DNA of 64,000 nucleotides from Leclercia adecarboxylata (GCF_006171285.1 NZ_CP040889.1:1860001-1924000), one strand, 5' to 3'. Shown: positions 32,977 to 43,688, counted from the first letter of the stretch. Numbers and translations: made by a program. Notes: generated by a model not told the origin, from the sequence alone.

Positions 32977-33867
32977 GTGGATTTACGCGATCTCAAAATG
33001 TTTCTGCATCTGGCGGAAAGCCGCCACTTTGGCCGCAGCGCGCGGGCGATGCACGTCAGCCCCTCCACGCTTTCCCGCCAGATCCAGCGCCTGGAGGAGG
33101 ACCTCGGCCAGCCGCTGTTTGTGCGTGATAACCGCACGGTGACGCTCACCGAAGCCGGGGAAGAGTTGCGCGTCTTTGCCCAGCAGACGCTGTTGCAATA
33201 TCAGCAGCTGCGCCACACCATCGATCAGCAGGGGCCGTCGCTTTCCGGTGAGCTGCATATTTTCTGTTCCGTTACCGCCGCCTACAGCCACCTGCCGCCG
33301 ATCCTTGACAGGTTCCGCGCCGAACATCCCTCGGTCGAAATTAAACTCACCACCGGCGATGCCGCCGATGCGATGGAAAAGGTTGTGACGGGTGAAGCGG
33401 ATCTGGCGATTGCCGGCAAACCGGAAACGCTGCCAGGCGCGGTGGCATTCTCAATGCTGGAAAATCTGGCGGTGGTGTTGATTGCTCCGGCGCTGCCCTG
33501 CCCGGTGCGCAATCAGGTGTCGGTGGAGAAGCCCGACTGGTCGACGGTGCCGTTTATCATGGCCGATCAGGGGCCGGTGCGTCGGCGCATTGAGCTGTGG
33601 TTTCGCCGTCAGAAGATCAGTAATCCTTCAATTTACGCGACGGTCGGCGGCCACGAGGCGATGGTGTCAATGGTGGCCCTGGGCTGCGGCGTGGCGCTGC
33701 TGCCGGAAGTGGTGCTGGAGAACAGCCCGGAACCGGTTCGCAATCGCGTGATGATTCTGGAACGCAGCGACGAGAAAACGCCGTTCGAGCTTGGCGTGTG
33801 CGCACAAAAAAAGCGGCTACAGGAGCCGCTTATTGATGCGTTCTGGAAGATATTGCCGAACCACTAA
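32977..33867 (+). CDS. ilvY: LysR-type activator of ilvC, IlvY
   Basis: IlvY is a LysR-family regulator that activates ilvC when acetolactate or acetohydroxybutyrate binds and represses its own gene. I chose the GTG at 32977 (MDLRDLKMFLHLAE), with GGAG 8 bp upstream, giving 296 residues against 297 in E. coli; an in-frame GTG at 32968 lies too close to the Shine-Dalgarno. The N-terminal helix-turn-helix spans about residues 18-37 (GRSARAMHVSPSTLSRQIQR), and the substrate-binding domain begins at about 90. Confidence 0.95.
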   Translation: MDLRDLKMFLHLAESRHFGRSARAMHVSPSTLSRQIQRLEEDLGQPLFVRDNRTVTLTEAGEELRVFAQQTLLQYQQLRHTIDQQGPSLSGELHIFCSVTAAYSHLPPILDRFRAEHPSVEIKLTTGDAADAMEKVVTGEADLAIAGKPETLPGAVAFSMLENLAVVLIAPALPCPVRNQVSVEKPDWSTVPFIMADQGPVRRRIELWFRRQKISNPSIYATVGGHEAMVSMVALGCGVALLPEVVLENSPEPVRNRVMILERSDEKTPFELGVCAQKKRLQEPLIDAFWKILPNH

Positions 33868-33895
33868 TGCCGGGTGTGATGCGCTTACCCGGCCT
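33868..33895. repeat. REP-like element between ilvY and ilvA
   Basis: A short palindromic unit (GCCGGGTGTGATGCGCTTAC then CCGGCC) in the convergent gap. Confidence 0.65.
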
Positions 33896-33903
33896 GTGCG
33901 CAA

Positions 33904-35448
33904 TTAACCCGCGAGGAAGAATCTGAAGGCCGGGTTATGGGTCTCATCATGACACTCATAGCCCAGTTCGTTCAGCCGGGTTTCGAAATCTGGTTCATGC
34001 TCGCCCAGTTCGAACGCCGCCAGCACCCGACCGTAGTCGGTACCGTGGCTACGGTAGTGGAACAGGGAGATGTTCCAGTGCGTGCCCAAGGTATGCAGGA
34101 ACTTCAACAGCGCGCCGGGTGATTCCGGGAACTCAAAGCTGAACAGACGCTCCCGTAACGGCTTCGATGGACGGCCGCCCACCATGTAACGCACGTGCAG
34201 CTTCGCCATTTCATCGTCGGAAAGATCCACCACGCTATAGCCGCCGTCGTACAGCAGGTTGAGGATCTCTTTACGCTCTTCCAGACCCCGGCTCAGGCGC
34301 ACGCCAACAAAAATGCAGGCATCTTTGGCATCGGCAAAACGGTAGTTAAACTCCGTCACCGAACGGCCGCCCAGCAGCTGGCAGAACTTGAGGAAGCTGC
34401 CCTTCTCTTCCGGGATGGTCACCGCCAGCAGCGCTTCACGCTGCTCGCCCAGCTCGCAACGCTCAGAGACGTAGCGCAGGCCGTGGAAGTTCACGTTAGC
34501 GCCAGAAAGCACATGGGCCAGACGCTCGCCGCGAATGTTGTGCTGAGCGATGTATTTTTTCATTCCCGCCAGCGCCAGCGCGCCGGACGGCTCTGCCACC
34601 GCGCGCACATCCTCGAACAGATCTTTCATTGCCGCGCAGATCGCATCGCTGTCGACGGTGATGATGTCGTCGAGATACTCCTGGCAAACGCGGAAGGTTT
34701 CATCCCCGATGCGTTTAACCGCCACCCCTTCGGCAAACAGTCCGACGCGCGGCAGGTCGACCGGATGTCCGGCATCCAGCGCCGCCTTCAGGCAGGCAGA
34801 ATCTTCCGCTTCAACGGCAATCACTTTGATTTGCGGCATCAGCTGCTTGATGAGTACCGCCACGCCTGCCGCAAGGCCGCCGCCGCCGACCGGGACAAAC
34901 ACCCGGTCAAGATGGGCATCCTGCTGCAGTAGTTCCAGCGCCAGCGTACCCTGACCCGCAATCACCATCGGGTGATCGAACGGTGGCACCCAGGTAAAGC
35001 CCTGCTGCTGCGCCAGCTCAATCGCTTTGGCTTTGGCTTCGTCAAAATTGGCGCCGTGGAGCAGCACTTCGCCGCCAAAACCGCGCACGGCATCGACTTT
35101 GATATCCGCCGTGGCCACCGGCATCACGATCAGCGCTTTCAACCCCAGACGCGCAGACGAGAACGCCACGCCCTGAGCATGATTCCCCGCCGACGCGGTG
35201 ATCACGCCACGCGCTTTTTGCTCGTCGGTTAAGCCAGCCATCATCGCGTAGGCACCGCGCAGCTTGAAGCTGTGCACCGGCTGACGATCTTCGCGTTTGA
35301 CCAGGATGACGTTATCGAGGCGCGAGGAGAGCTTGTCCATTTTTTGCAGCGGCGTTACCTGCACCGCTTCATAGACCGGCGCACGTAGCACCGCCCTGAG
35401 ATATTCCGCCCCCTCGGGGGCGGCGGATAAGGGTTGGGATTCGGCCAT
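33904..35448 (-). CDS. ilvA: Biosynthetic threonine deaminase
   Basis: IlvA is the first committed enzyme of isoleucine synthesis, converting threonine to 2-oxobutanoate. The start at 35448 (MAESQPLSAAPEG) gives 514 residues as in E. coli. The PLP lysine is Lys62 (VHSFKLRGAYAMM), a glycine-rich phosphate loop GGGGLAAG is present, and two ACT-like C-terminal domains mediate isoleucine inhibition and valine activation. It is the last gene of ilvLGMEDA, 2 bp after ilvD. Confidence 0.98.
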   Translation of the reverse strand: MAESQPLSAAPEGAEYLRAVLRAPVYEAVQVTPLQKMDKLSSRLDNVILVKREDRQPVHSFKLRGAYAMMAGLTDEQKARGVITASAGNHAQGVAFSSARLGLKALIVMPVATADIKVDAVRGFGGEVLLHGANFDEAKAKAIELAQQQGFTWVPPFDHPMVIAGQGTLALELLQQDAHLDRVFVPVGGGGLAAGVAVLIKQLMPQIKVIAVEAEDSACLKAALDAGHPVDLPRVGLFAEGVAVKRIGDETFRVCQEYLDDIITVDSDAICAAMKDLFEDVRAVAEPSGALALAGMKKYIAQHNIRGERLAHVLSGANVNFHGLRYVSERCELGEQREALLAVTIPEEKGSFLKFCQLLGGRSVTEFNYRFADAKDACIFVGVRLSRGLEERKEILNLLYDGGYSVVDLSDDEMAKLHVRYMVGGRPSKPLRERLFSFEFPESPGALLKFLHTLGTHWNISLFHYRSHGTDYGRVLAAFELGEHEPDFETRLNELGYECHDETHNPAFRFFLAG

Positions 35449-35450
35449 CA

Positions 35451-37301
35451 TTAGCCCCCAAGTTTAGATTTATCGCGCACTGCGCCTTTATCTGCACTGG
35501 TGGCGAGGGTAGCGTAAGCGCGCAGGGCGAAGGAGACTTCACGCTGACGATCTTTCGGCGTCCAGGCTTTATCCCCACGCGCTTCCTGTGCTTCGCGGCG
35601 GGCTGCAATTTCCTGGTCGCTCAGCTTCAGCTGAATACCGCGATTCGGAATGTCGATTTCGATCAGGTCGCCGTCTTCGATGATGGCAATGTTGCCGCCG
35701 CTTGCCGCTTCCGGCGAAACGTGGCCGATAGAGAGACCGGATGTGCCGCCTGAGAAACGACCGTCGGTGATCAGCGCGCAGGCTTTACCCAGACCCATCG
35801 ATTTCAGGAAGGTGGTCGGGTAGAGCATCTCCTGCATGCCTGGCCCGCCTTTCGGCCCTTCGTAGCGGATCACCACGACGTCGCCCTCAACCACTTTGCC
35901 GCCGAGGATCGCTTCTACCGCGTCGTCCTGGCTTTCATAGACTTTTGCCGGGCCGGTAAATTTCAGGATGCTGTCATCCACGCCTGCGGTTTTAACGATA
36001 CAGCCATTTTCCGCGAAGTTGCCATACAGAACCGCCAGGCCGCCGTCTTTGCTGTAGGCATTTTCCAGCGAGCGGATACAGCCTTCAGCGCGATCGTCAT
36101 CCAGGGTATCCCAGCGACAATCCTGCGAGAACGCCTGGGTGGTACGGATGCCGGCAGGACCCGCGCGGAACATTTTTTTCACGGCTTCGTCTTTGGTCAG
36201 CATCACGTCGTACTGATCCAACGACTGCGGCAGCGTCAGGCCCAGCACGTTTTTCACGTCACGGTTCATCAGTCCGGCGCGATCCAGCTCGCCGAGGATC
36301 CCCAGCACGCCACCGGCGCGGTGAACGTCTTCCATATGGTATTTCTGCGTGCTCGGCGCAACCTTACACAGCTGCGGCACTTTGCGGGAGAGCTTGTCGA
36401 TATCACTCATGGTGAAGTCGATTTCCGCTTCCTGAGCGGCAGCCAGCAGGTGCAGAACGGTGTTAGTGGAACCGCCCATGGCGATATCCAGGGTCATGGC
36501 GTTCTCAAATGCCGCTTTGCTGGCAATATTGCGCGGCAGCGCGCTGGCGTCGTCCTGCTCGTAGTAGCGCTTGGTCAGCTCAACGATGCGTTTACCGGCG
36601 TTGAGGAACAGCTGTTTACGATCGGCGTGGGTCGCCAGCAGCGAGCCGTTGCCCGGCTGAGACAGGCCCAGCGCTTCGGTCAGGCAGTTCATCGAGTTGG
36701 CGGTGAACATACCGGAGCAGGAACCGCAGGTCGGGCAGGCTGAACGCTCAACCTGATCGCTCTGCTCGTCGGAAACTTTCGGGTCAGCGCCCTGAATCAT
36801 CGCATCGACCAGGTCGAGCTTGATGATTTTGTCGGAGAGCTTGGTTTTACCTGCTTCCATTGGGCCGCCGGAAACGAAGATCACCGGAATGTTCAGGCGC
36901 AGGGAGGCCATCAGCATCCCCGGGGTGATTTTGTCGCAGTTGGAGATACAGACCATGGCATCGGCGCAGTGGGCGTTGACCATGTATTCCACCGAGTCGG
37001 CAATCAGCTCGCGCGACGGCAGTGAATAAAGCATGCCCCCGTGCCCCATCGCGATCCCGTCATCCACGGCGATGGTGTTGAACTCTTTCGCCACGCCGCC
37101 GGAGGCTTCAATCTGCTCGGCAACCAGCTTCCCGAGATCGCGCAGGTGCACGTGGCCCGGCACAAACTGGGTAAAAGAGTTGACCACGGCAATAATCGGT
37201 TTCCCGAAATCGGCGTCGGTCATTCCGGTGGCGCGCCACAATGCGCGGGCACCCGCCATATTACGGCCGTGAGTGGTGGTGGCGGAACGGTACTTAGGCA
37301 T
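35451..37301 (-). CDS. ilvD: Dihydroxy-acid dehydratase
   Basis: IlvD dehydrates dihydroxy acids to the keto acids of valine and isoleucine. It has 616 residues, the E. coli length. It is an oxygen-sensitive iron-sulfur enzyme; cluster cysteines lie in [10 protein letters not shown] (Cys122) and TCGSCSGMF (Cys195), and the C-terminal [14 protein letters not shown] signature is present. It lies 60 bp after ilvE. Confidence 0.98.
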   Translation of the reverse strand: MPKYRSATTTHGRNMAGARALWRATGMTDADFGKPIIAVVNSFTQFVPGHVHLRDLGKLVAEQIEASGGVAKEFNTIAVDDGIAMGHGGMLYSLPSRELIADSVEYMVNAHCADAMVCISNCDKITPGMLMASLRLNIPVIFVSGGPMEAGKTKLSDKIIKLDLVDAMIQGADPKVSDEQSDQVERSACPTCGSCSGMFTANSMNCLTEALGLSQPGNGSLLATHADRKQLFLNAGKRIVELTKRYYEQDDASALPRNIASKAAFENAMTLDIAMGGSTNTVLHLLAAAQEAEIDFTMSDIDKLSRKVPQLCKVAPSTQKYHMEDVHRAGGVLGILGELDRAGLMNRDVKNVLGLTLPQSLDQYDVMLTKDEAVKKMFRAGPAGIRTTQAFSQDCRWDTLDDDRAEGCIRSLENAYSKDGGLAVLYGNFAENGCIVKTAGVDDSILKFTGPAKVYESQDDAVEAILGGKVVEGDVVVIRYEGPKGGPGMQEMLYPTTFLKSMGLGKACALITDGRFSGGTSGLSIGHVSPEAASGGNIAIIEDGDLIEIDIPNRGIQLKLSDQEIAARREAQEARGDKAWTPKDRQREVSFALRAYATLATSADKGAVRDKSKLGG

Positions 37302-37361
37302 GCGTTATTTACTCCCGTCTATCTGGTAAATGGGACGGTGCGTGCCGTCCCATATTTATGC

Positions 37362-38291
37362 TTATGGATTAACCTGATCCAACCAACCCCATTTATCTTC
37401 GGTTTCACCGGTAAAGAGGCCAAAGAAAGCTTCCTGGATACGTTTGGTGACCGGACCACGGCGGCCTTCGCCTACCTGGATACCGTCAACGCTGCGTACC
37501 GGGGTGATCTCAGCTGCCGTGCCGGACATGAATACTTCATCGGCCAGATACAGAGATTCACGGGACAGCACCTGCTCACGAACTTCAATGCCCAGATCCT
37601 GCGCCAGCTTGATGATGGCGTCACGGGTGATACCCGGCAGGGCGGAAGAGGTGAACGGTGGGGTAAACAGGATGCCGTCTTTCACTTCGAACAGGTTTTC
37701 ACCCGCACCTTCAGAGATATAGCCGTTCACATCCAGGGCGATACCTTCCTGATAGCCATGGCGACGTGCTTCGCTGCCAACCAGCAGGGAGGAAAGGTAG
37801 TTACCGCCCGCTTTGGCTGCGGTTGGGATGGTGTTTGGCGCCACACGGTTCCAGGAGGAGACCATTGCGTCGATCCCCTGTTCCAGCGCTTCTGCGCCCA
37901 GGTATGCCCCCCACGGGAACGCGGCGATGATCACATCGGTGGTGTAACCGGCTGGCGGGTTCACGCCCATGCCCACATCACCCACGAACACCAGCGGGCG
38001 AATATAGGCGCTGGTCAGGTTGTTTTTGCGCAGTACCGCGCGACAGGCTTCCATCAGCTCGTCGACGCTCTGAGAAACCGGGAAACGATAAATTTTGGCT
38101 GAATCACGCAGACGCTGCATGTGTTCACGATGACGGAACACCACCGGGCCTTTGTGTGAGTCGTAGCAACGGATACCTTCAAAGACAGAAGTACCGTAGT
38201 GAAGCGCGTGGGACATCACGTGGACTTTAGCGTCCTCCCAGCGAATCATCTCACCATTGGACCAAATGAAGTCAGCTTTTTTCGTCGTCAT
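37362..38291 (-). CDS. ilvE: Branched-chain amino acid aminotransferase
   Basis: IlvE makes the final transamination in valine, leucine and isoleucine synthesis. The ATG at 38291 (MTTKKADFIWSNGEMIRW) gives 309 residues, exactly E. coli; the frame extends upstream without a sensible ribosome site. It is a fold type IV PLP enzyme with lysine Lys160 (TAAKAGGNYLSSL) and the GYISEGAGENLF signature. It lies 16 bp after ilvM. Confidence 0.97.
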   Translation of the reverse strand: MTTKKADFIWSNGEMIRWEDAKVHVMSHALHYGTSVFEGIRCYDSHKGPVVFRHREHMQRLRDSAKIYRFPVSQSVDELMEACRAVLRKNNLTSAYIRPLVFVGDVGMGVNPPAGYTTDVIIAAFPWGAYLGAEALEQGIDAMVSSWNRVAPNTIPTAAKAGGNYLSSLLVGSEARRHGYQEGIALDVNGYISEGAGENLFEVKDGILFTPPFTSSALPGITRDAIIKLAQDLGIEVREQVLSRESLYLADEVFMSGTAAEITPVRSVDGIQVGEGRRGPVTKRIQEAFFGLFTGETEDKWGWLDQVNP

Positions 38292-38307
38292 TTTTCTTCC
38301 TTTGCGC

Positions 38308-38577
38308 TCAGGCGCGGATTTGTTGTGTTTGTGATGAAGCGGCACGCTGCTGGATATCAACCCGAGCGACGTCGACAAGTTTGCTCAACTGGCTAAACAG
38401 TAAGTCGACGGGGCGCTGGCTGGCAACGGTCAATTCAATATTTATGTTCTGTGCATCGGTGGCGGTTTCCATGTTCATTGAACAGATCTGGAACCCACGA
38501 TGGCGCACCACGCGCAATACACGTTCTAACGTTTCCGGGTTGAAGCGAGCCTGCACGGCGACCTGATGTTGCATCAT
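38308..38577 (-). CDS. ilvM: Acetolactate synthase II small subunit
   Basis: IlvM is the short ACT-domain regulatory subunit of acetohydroxyacid synthase II. The product is 89 residues (87 in E. coli), beginning [20 protein letters not shown]. Its start overlaps the ilvG stop by 4 bp, which fits equimolar translation of the two subunits. Confidence 0.95.
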   Translation of the reverse strand: MMQHQVAVQARFNPETLERVLRVVRHRGFQICSMNMETATDAQNINIELTVASQRPVDLLFSQLSKLVDVARVDIQQRAASSQTQQIRA

Positions 38578-40220
38578 GATAATTTCTCCAGCATTTGTGA
38601 GTTACTGGCGCCGGGCGGCACCAACGGCCAGACATTCTCAAGCTCGTCGATTGAGACATGAAGCAGGTAAGGCCCCTTGCTTGACAGCATTTCATCAAGT
38701 GCCGCTTCAACCTGGTCTTTACGGGTGATGTGCTGGCCAGGAATGCCGAAGGCGCTGGCCAGAACGAGGAAATCGGGGTTATCGGTCAGGGTGGTTTCGC
38801 TGTAACGCTCCTGGAAAAAGAGCTGTTGCCACTGGCGAACCATGCCCAAACGTTGGTTGTCCAGCAGCACGATCTTCACCGGCAACTGCTTACGCTTGAT
38901 GGTGCCGAGCTCCTGCACGTTCATCATGAAAGAGCCGTCACCGGAGATACAGATGACCGTATCGTCCGGGCGCGCTACCTGTGCCCCAACGGCGGCAGGC
39001 AGACCAAAGCCCATCGTGCCTAAGCCACTGGAAGTGATGAAGTTTTCCGGACGCGTGTAGGTCATGTGCTGGGCTGACCACATCTGGTGTTGGCCCACAT
39101 CGGTGGTTACTACGCTGTCAGCAGGTTTACGATCTGACAGCTGCTTCAGCAGCAACGGCGCATAGATGGCGTCGCCCGGATGGTCGTAGCGCCAGGCATG
39201 TTCGCGGCGCATCTCTGCCGCATGCTGGCGCCAGGCGTCGATAGTTAATGGCTGCTGTAACGCAGGCAGCAGCGCATTGAGATCGCCCTGCAGAGCCACG
39301 TGCGCCTGACGGAGTTTGTTCATTTCTGCCGGGTCGATATCCATATGGATAACTTTGGCATTCGGCGCGAAGGTGTTCAGCTTGCCGGTAACGCGATCGT
39401 CGAAGCGTGCGCCCACAGCGATCAGCAGATCACACTCCTGCACCGCGAGGTTAGCGGCTTTGGTGCCGTGCATTCCCAGCATGCCCAGATAGTACGGGTA
39501 ATCGGCATCCACTGCGCCCAGCCCTTTCAGCGTGCAGGTCGCAGGCATTTGGGTTACTGCGATAAATTCACGCAGGGCCGGAACGGCCTGCGCCATCCCC
39601 ACGCCGCCGCCAACATACAGAATGGGCTTTTGCGCATGGGCCAGCATCTGATATGCCTCTTGTACTTCGGCATGTGGGAAGTCATCTGCGTCTTCAACGG
39701 TGGAGAAGTGAGGCTCCAGTTCACCCAGCGCCACCTGAATATCTTTTGGAATATCAACCAGAACCGGGCCAGGACGGCCTGAGTTTGCCACCTCAAATGC
39801 CTCTGCCATTACGCGGGGCAACTCTTCCAGCGACTGGACGAGGAAGCTGTGTTTAGTACACGCCAGTGACAAACCGAGAACGTCCACTTCCTGAAAAGCA
39901 TCGGTGCCGATGAAGGGAGAAGCCACCTGACCGGTGATGGCTACAACGGGAACAGAATCAAGCAGTGCATCAGCCAGACCGGTGATCAGATTGGTTGCGC
40001 CCGGGCCAGAGGTCGCCATACAGACGCCCGTTTTACCCGTAGCACGCGCATAGCCAATGGCCGCCATCGCCGCACCCTGCTCGTGTCGGCACAACAGATG
40101 TTCCACGCCGCCGTCATACAGAGCATCGTAAATCGGCATAATTGCGCCACCCGGGTAACCGAATACTGTCTCGACTCCCTGCGCTCGCAACGCATGTACT
40201 ACCCACTGTGCGCCATTCAT
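38574..40220 (-). CDS. ilvG: Acetolactate synthase II large subunit (intact)
   Basis: IlvG, with IlvM, condenses pyruvate with pyruvate or 2-oxobutanoate. It is a 548-residue ThDP enzyme with the catalytic glutamate Glu47 ([11 protein letters not shown]), and the cofactor motif beginning [10 protein letters not shown] at about residues 428-437. The frame is complete, unlike E. coli K-12 where ilvG is frameshifted; the enzyme is valine-insensitive, so this strain should grow in excess valine. It lies 139 bp after ilvL. Confidence 0.98.
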   Translation of the reverse strand: MNGAQWVVHALRAQGVETVFGYPGGAIMPIYDALYDGGVEHLLCRHEQGAAMAAIGYARATGKTGVCMATSGPGATNLITGLADALLDSVPVVAITGQVASPFIGTDAFQEVDVLGLSLACTKHSFLVQSLEELPRVMAEAFEVANSGRPGPVLVDIPKDIQVALGELEPHFSTVEDADDFPHAEVQEAYQMLAHAQKPILYVGGGVGMAQAVPALREFIAVTQMPATCTLKGLGAVDADYPYYLGMLGMHGTKAANLAVQECDLLIAVGARFDDRVTGKLNTFAPNAKVIHMDIDPAEMNKLRQAHVALQGDLNALLPALQQPLTIDAWRQHAAEMRREHAWRYDHPGDAIYAPLLLKQLSDRKPADSVVTTDVGQHQMWSAQHMTYTRPENFITSSGLGTMGFGLPAAVGAQVARPDDTVICISGDGSFMMNVQELGTIKRKQLPVKIVLLDNQRLGMVRQWQQLFFQERYSETTLTDNPDFLVLASAFGIPGQHITRKDQVEAALDEMLSSKGPYLLHVSIDELENVWPLVPPGASNSQMLEKLS

Positions 40221-40301
40221 AGTTAGTTCCCCGTCGTAAATCGGGAGAAACAGAATTTTATGCTACTACTCATCGTCTGCTCCTCGCTTATGTTTTAAGG
40301 T

Positions 40302-40340
40302 CATAAAAAAACCCCCGGACCTTTCGGTGCGGGGGTCTTA
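40302..40340 (-). terminator. ilvLGMEDA attenuator
   Basis: On the minus strand a GACCCCCGCACC-gaaa-GGTCCGGGGG hairpin followed by seven T residues lies between ilvL and ilvG. This is the attenuator terminator controlled by translation of the ilvL leader peptide. Confidence 0.93.
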
Positions 40341-40359
40341 GTTCGTTAAGGCTTGATTA

Positions 40360-40458
40360 TTAAGCCTTTCCTCGTCCAAGTGCAGCCCCGCACGGTGGGA
40401 TAATAATTACCACCACGCTAATCACGACCAGGCTAATCACTAGTAGAAGGGCTGTCAT
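40360..40458 (-). CDS. ilvL: ilv operon leader peptide IlvL
   Basis: A 32-residue peptide begins MTALLLVISLVVISVVVIII and ends PPCGAALGRGKA. It is packed with leucine, valine and isoleucine codons, so ribosome stalling during shortage of any of them prevents formation of the downstream terminator. It is identical to E. coli IlvL except for Leu in place of Arg at position 6, which adds another Leu codon. It is too short for ordinary gene callers. Confidence 0.96.
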   Translation of the reverse strand: MTALLLVISLVVISVVVIIIPPCGAALGRGKA

Positions 40459-40800
40459 TTGCTGTTCTTTTTGCATCTTGTTCGAAGGAATACCTAAAGA
40501 GTTATCACAGATACTGAATGAAACACAACATTTTTTTATAAATGATTTTATTATGAGGCTAATAGTTTAGATAAAAATCATTGTTTTTTATGATAAAAAT
40601 AGAAAATGAATTATTTTCATTTTTTTCATGCGCAGCAACGGTCAGAAGGCATCCTTATCACCTTTTGCGAGCCGAATTCCATGACAATGAAAATATTGCA
40701 ATCTGAGGTGAGTTTTCAGGAACATACCGCGTAAAAACACGATTTGCCGATAAAAATTGCGATACACAAATGACATAGTGACTCATCAAGGAGGCCATAT
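40459..40800. promoter_or_regulatory. ilvL/yifB divergent promoter region
   Basis: This 342-bp gap contains the ilvL promoter (leftward) and that of yifB (rightward, with Shine-Dalgarno AAGGAGG just before its ATG). The stretch 40530-40640 is very AT-rich; in E. coli the matching region is a supercoiling-destabilised DNA duplex bound by IHF that activates the ilv promoter. The exact IHF site was not resolved. Confidence 0.65.
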
Positions 40801-42321
40801 ATGTCATTGTCGGTTGTCTATACCCGCGCTGCGTTAGGCGTAAAAGCGCCGCTTATTTCCGTTGAAGTTCATCTCAGTAATGGCCTGCCTGGCTTAACGC
40901 TGGTCGGCTTGCCCGAAACCACCGTCAAGGAAGCCAGAGACCGGGTACGCAGCGCGATCATCAATAGCGGCTACACCTTTCCGGCCAAAAAGATCACTAT
41001 TAATCTGGCACCTGCCGATCTCCCCAAGGAAGGGGGAAGATACGACTTACCTATCGCCATTGCGCTTCTCGCAGCCTCTGAGCAACTCTCCTCCTCGAGG
41101 ATAAGTGCATATGAGTTTGTGGGGGAACTGGCGCTTACAGGAGCATTAAGAGGGGTTCCTGGCGCGATATCTGGTGCTCTGGCGGCTATACGCGCTGGTA
41201 GAGAGATTATAGTTGCCAGAGATAATGCTGCCGAAGTTAGCCTTATCGAAGAAAAAGGCTGTCTGGTGGCAGAACATCTGCAGGAGGTTTGTGCCTTTCT
41301 GGAAGGGCGTCATGAGCTGGCAGCGCCCGCTGGTGAGCCTTTCGTTGCAGAGCATAACGATTGTGACATCAGCGATATCATCGGTCAGGAACAGGGTAAA
41401 AGGGCGCTGGAGATCACCGCTGCCGGTGCGCATAACCTGCTGCTTATTGGTCCACCCGGCACCGGCAAGACCATGCTCGCGAGCCGGCTTAACACCCTGC
41501 TTCCGCCGCTCAGCAACCATGAGGCGCTGGAGAGCGCTGCGATCGTGAGTCTGGTTAGCGCCACATCCATGTATAAGCAGTGGCGCCAGCGCCCCTTTCG
41601 CGCACCGCATCATAGCGCCTCGCTGGTGGCGATGGTGGGCGGAGGCGCTATCCCCGGCCCGGGAGAAATCTCGCTGGCGCATAATGGTATCCTCTTTCTG
41701 GATGAGCTCCCCGAGTTTGAACGCCGCGTGCTGGATGCTTTACGCGAGCCCATCGAATCCGGTCAAATCAATATCTCCCGTACGCGCGCCAAGATCAGCT
41801 ACCCGGCGCGCTTCCAGCTTATCGCCGCCATGAATCCCAGTCCGACAGGGCACTATCAGGGCAATCATAATCGCTGCACGCCCGAACAGACGCTTCGCTA
41901 TCTTGGGCGCTTATCGGGCCCGTTCCTCGATCGTTTTGATTTATCGCTTGAGATCCCTCTCCCGCCGCCAGGCTTATTAAGTCAGGCGCATAAAACGGGA
42001 GAATCCAGCCTCACCGTACGAAACAGAGTGATCGCTGCGCAGGAAAGACAGCTGGCGCGACAGAATAAACGCAATGCACATCTGGATAACGCGGAGATCC
42101 GCACCTTTTGCCAGCTAACCGCAGATGACGCGCTGTGGCTGGAGGAGACACTGACCCGCTTCGGCCTGTCCGTGCGTGCCTGGCAGCGGTTATTAAAGGT
42201 TGCGCGTACGATTGCCGATCTTGAAGAGTGTGAGAAGATTGAACGCAGGCACCTGCAGGAGGCCCTGAGCTATCGGGCTATTGACCGTCTGCTGTTGCAT
42301 CTGCAGAAGATGCTGACATAA
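40801..42321 (+). CDS. yifB: YifB/ComM family AAA+ ATPase (magnesium chelatase-like)
   Basis: This 506-residue AAA+ protein has the ComM plan: an N-terminal Lon protease-like fold (about 1-180), then an ATPase domain with Walker A IGPPGTGKTM (about 216-225), Walker B ILFLDELPEF and the C-terminal magnesium chelatase-like segment. ComM in other bacteria is a branch-migration helicase in DNA uptake recombination; E. coli YifB is less studied. It is convergent with maoP. Confidence 0.95.
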   Translation: MSLSVVYTRAALGVKAPLISVEVHLSNGLPGLTLVGLPETTVKEARDRVRSAIINSGYTFPAKKITINLAPADLPKEGGRYDLPIAIALLAASEQLSSSRISAYEFVGELALTGALRGVPGAISGALAAIRAGREIIVARDNAAEVSLIEEKGCLVAEHLQEVCAFLEGRHELAAPAGEPFVAEHNDCDISDIIGQEQGKRALEITAAGAHNLLLIGPPGTGKTMLASRLNTLLPPLSNHEALESAAIVSLVSATSMYKQWRQRPFRAPHHSASLVAMVGGGAIPGPGEISLAHNGILFLDELPEFERRVLDALREPIESGQINISRTRAKISYPARFQLIAAMNPSPTGHYQGNHNRCTPEQTLRYLGRLSGPFLDRFDLSLEIPLPPPGLLSQAHKTGESSLTVRNRVIAAQERQLARQNKRNAHLDNAEIRTFCQLTADDALWLEETLTRFGLSVRAWQRLLKVARTIADLEECEKIERRHLQEALSYRAIDRLLLHLQKMLT

Positions 42322-42349
42322 AAAAAGGGGCCGTAGCCCCTTCTTTTTA
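42322..42349. terminator. Bidirectional terminator between yifB and maoP
   Basis: An AAGGGGC-cgta-GCCCCTT hairpin has A residues on its left and T residues on its right, so it can terminate both convergent genes. Confidence 0.88.
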
Positions 42350-42685
42350 ATCGTCTGAATCGGTGTAGTCTTCTGCACCTTCCATCTGTGGCTTACCACC
42401 AGACAGAGTATGGAAACGCTTTGGACGCTTAATACGCGCCATATACTTGATCCATACGCGCTCCGCTTCCGTTACCGGCTCACGTTCACCACGGCAGACG
42501 GCAACAAAAGATTTTTCGTCTTCAGTGGAGGGTTCACGTTTCCCCAAATCCAGTTCATTGAAGGCATAACCGTGGCGCTCAAGCAGTTGTGCTTCTTTGA
42601 TGGTGAAATCACCGTGGCGAGAAAATCCGCGTGGATAATTTTTATTGTCGAAAAAACGATTAGTCGTCGTAAAGCTTTCCGCCAT
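42347..42685 (-). CDS. maoP: Macrodomain Ori protein MaoP (YifE)
   Basis: MaoP is a 112-residue DUF413 protein that, together with the adjacent maoS site, organises the Ori macrodomain in E. coli. The product is the E. coli length, with a tyrosine/arginine-rich N-terminus ([19 protein letters not shown]) and an acidic C-terminal end (EDYTDSDD). It is divergent from hdfR; the 118-bp gap is where maoS would lie, but I could not identify the site. Confidence 0.94.
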   Translation of the reverse strand: MAESFTTTNRFFDNKNYPRGFSRHGDFTIKEAQLLERHGYAFNELDLGKREPSTEDEKSFVAVCRGEREPVTEAERVWIKYMARIKRPKRFHTLSGGKPQMEGAEDYTDSDD

Positions 42686-42803
42686 CCTACACGCTCCTAT
42701 ATCTTTGGCCGAGCTATTTATGGCGCGGAGTATTAGTTACGCTTGACAGAGCGTCCAACAAAAGATTTAAATCATTACGACAAATAATTTTGCGGAGAAA
42801 GCC

Positions 42804-43625
42804 GTGGATACGGAATTGCTAAAAACTTTCCTCGAAGTGAGCAGAACTCGCCACTTTGGGCGCGCCGCAGAAGCGCTTTATCTGACGCAATCGGCAGTGA
42901 GCTTTCGTATTCGACAGCTTGAAAATCAGCTCGGCGTGAACCTTTTTACCCGTCATCGCAACAACATACGCTTAACGCCAGCGGGAGAGAAACTTCTGCC
43001 CTATGCAGAAACGCTGATGAACACCTGGCAAGCCGCGCGCAAAGAGGTTGCCCATACCTCAAAGCATAATGAGTTTTCTATCGGAGCCAGCGCCTCGCTA
43101 TGGGAGTGCATGCTCAGCCCATGGCTTAGTCGATTGTATCGCTCTTATGGCCACTTACAGTTTGAGGCGCGTATTGCGCAACGGCAGTCGCTGGTTAAGC
43201 AGCTGCATGAAAGACAACTGGATCTGCTGATCACGACAGAAGCACCGAAGATGGATGAATTCAGTAGCCAGGTCCTCGGGCAATTTAGCCTTGGGCTGTA
43301 TGCGGCTGAACCCTCAGCTATCAAAAGCGATCTGAATTATCTGCGCCTTGAATGGGGTCCCGATTTCCAGCCGCACGAGGCAGGTCTGATTGCGACTGAT
43401 GATGTGCCGGTGCTGACTACCAGTTCTGCAGAAATAGCATGCCAACAACTCGCAGCACTCAAAGGTTGCACTTGGTTGCCGCAATGCTGGGCAAGTAATA
43501 AACAGGGTTTGTATACGGTGACAGATTCAGCCCTGCTTCAGAGACCGCTTTATGCCATCTGGCTTCAGAACAGTGACAAGCAAGTGCAAATCAAAGATCT
43601 GCTAAAAATCAGTGTGATGGAGTAA
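42804..43625 (+). CDS. hdfR: LysR-type regulator HdfR
   Basis: HdfR is an H-NS-repressed LysR-family regulator that represses flhDC and affects other genes in E. coli and Salmonella. The product is 273 residues (279 in E. coli). The helix-turn-helix is at about residues 18-37 ([20 protein letters not shown]), followed by [13 protein letters not shown] and the ligand-binding domain. It is divergent from maoP and convergent with the tRNA-Trp end of the rRNA operon. Confidence 0.94.
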   Translation: MDTELLKTFLEVSRTRHFGRAAEALYLTQSAVSFRIRQLENQLGVNLFTRHRNNIRLTPAGEKLLPYAETLMNTWQAARKEVAHTSKHNEFSIGASASLWECMLSPWLSRLYRSYGHLQFEARIAQRQSLVKQLHERQLDLLITTEAPKMDEFSSQVLGQFSLGLYAAEPSAIKSDLNYLRLEWGPDFQPHEAGLIATDDVPVLTTSSAEIACQQLAALKGCTWLPQCWASNKQGLYTVTDSALLQRPLYAIWLQNSDKQVQIKDLLKISVME

Positions 43626-43688
43626 TTGAGCCGGTTGCAGGGACGCAATTAAGGCTTAGAGAGGAGAAAGTGGGATTTATTGCAGGCA

